Positions 5,118 to 5,205 of a stretch of 5,205 bases of DNA are shown in pieces. The DNA is from Amphritea sp. (GTDB lineage Bacteria > Pseudomonadota > Gammaproteobacteria > Pseudomonadales > Balneatricaceae), in assembly GCA_018067325.1 (NCBI GenBank), contig JAGPUU010000149.1, forward strand, positions 1 through 5,205. Reading direction: 5' to 3'. Position numbers and translations under genes: made by a program. Position 1 is the first letter of the stretch, and each line of letters starts with the position of its first letter. A model generated the notes under the pieces. It searched no databases, was not told the origin of the DNA, and was given only the letters and a program-made list of their open reading frames with translations.

Positions 5118-5205
5118 GGTGAGGTGTCCGAGTGGCCGAAGGAGCACGCCTGGAAAGTGTGTATACCGCAAGGTATCGAGGGTTCGAATCCCTCCCTCAC
5201 CGCCA
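5118..5205 (+). tRNA. tRNA-Ser (anticodon GGA)
   Basis: This 88-base class II tRNA decodes UCC and UCU. The acceptor stem GGTGAGG (5118-5124) pairs with CCTCACC (5195-5201), followed by discriminator G5202 and an encoded CCA (5203-5205). The anticodon stem CACGC/GTGTG encloses the loop CTGGAAA, with GGA at 5152-5154. The long variable arm typical of serine tRNAs is ATACC-GCAA-GGTAT (5163-5176). The T loop TTCGAAT follows. From memory it differs from the E. coli tRNA-Ser(GGA) gene at only a few positions. The window stops exactly at its 3' end, so anything linked downstream, such as more tRNAs or an element integrated at the tRNA end, cannot be seen. Confidence 0.97.

Overview
The window looks like chromosomal DNA from a gammaproteobacterium, probably a marine Oceanospirillales-type lineage. 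The FtsA and FtsZ proteins resemble the Escherichia coli ones closely over their whole length, and the tRNA-Ser(GGA) is nearly identical to the E. coli gene. The lineage is an inference from remembered protein similarity; no database search was possible. All genes are on the + strand.

Layout. Bases 1-965 hold the 3' part of rmuC (a nuclease-like DNA recombination protein). It overlaps by four bases (ATGA) a 222-residue gamma-glutamylcyclotransferase-like gene (962-1630). A 596-bp non-coding stretch follows (1631-2226). Its first ~450 bp are very AT-rich and carry perfect inverted repeats, two palindromes and a 32-bp tandem duplication. Its last ~130 bp, next to ftsA, have ordinary composition and contain several competing RNA hairpins. 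Next come ftsA (2227-3462) and ftsZ (3610-4815), then a double stem-loop termination region (4813-4908), a likely stringent-type promoter (4983-5011) and tRNA-Ser(GGA) (5118-5205), whose CCA end is the last base of the window.

The most striking observation is that ftsZ carries an in-frame TGA at codon 37 (3718-3720), where the family has a conserved glycine. The rest of the 401-codon frame looks undamaged: GTP-binding G-rich loop, tubulin signature, T7 catalytic loop and C-terminal FtsA-binding tail are all present. One base change (GGA to TGA) would explain it. As read, full-length FtsZ cannot be made without readthrough, and restarting downstream would lose the N-terminal nucleotide-binding loop.

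The second point is context. ftsA and ftsZ normally sit in the division and cell wall (dcw) cluster between ftsQ and lpxC. Here neither neighbour is present: ftsA follows a long regulatory-looking gap and ftsZ ends at terminators and a tRNA gene. This suggests either a second, relocated ftsAZ pair, which would make a broken ftsZ tolerable, or a lineage with a rearranged dcw cluster. FtsA normally anchors FtsZ filaments to the membrane through the FtsZ tail, and both halves of that interaction (FtsA C-terminal amphipathic helix, FtsZ DIPAFLR peptide) are retained.
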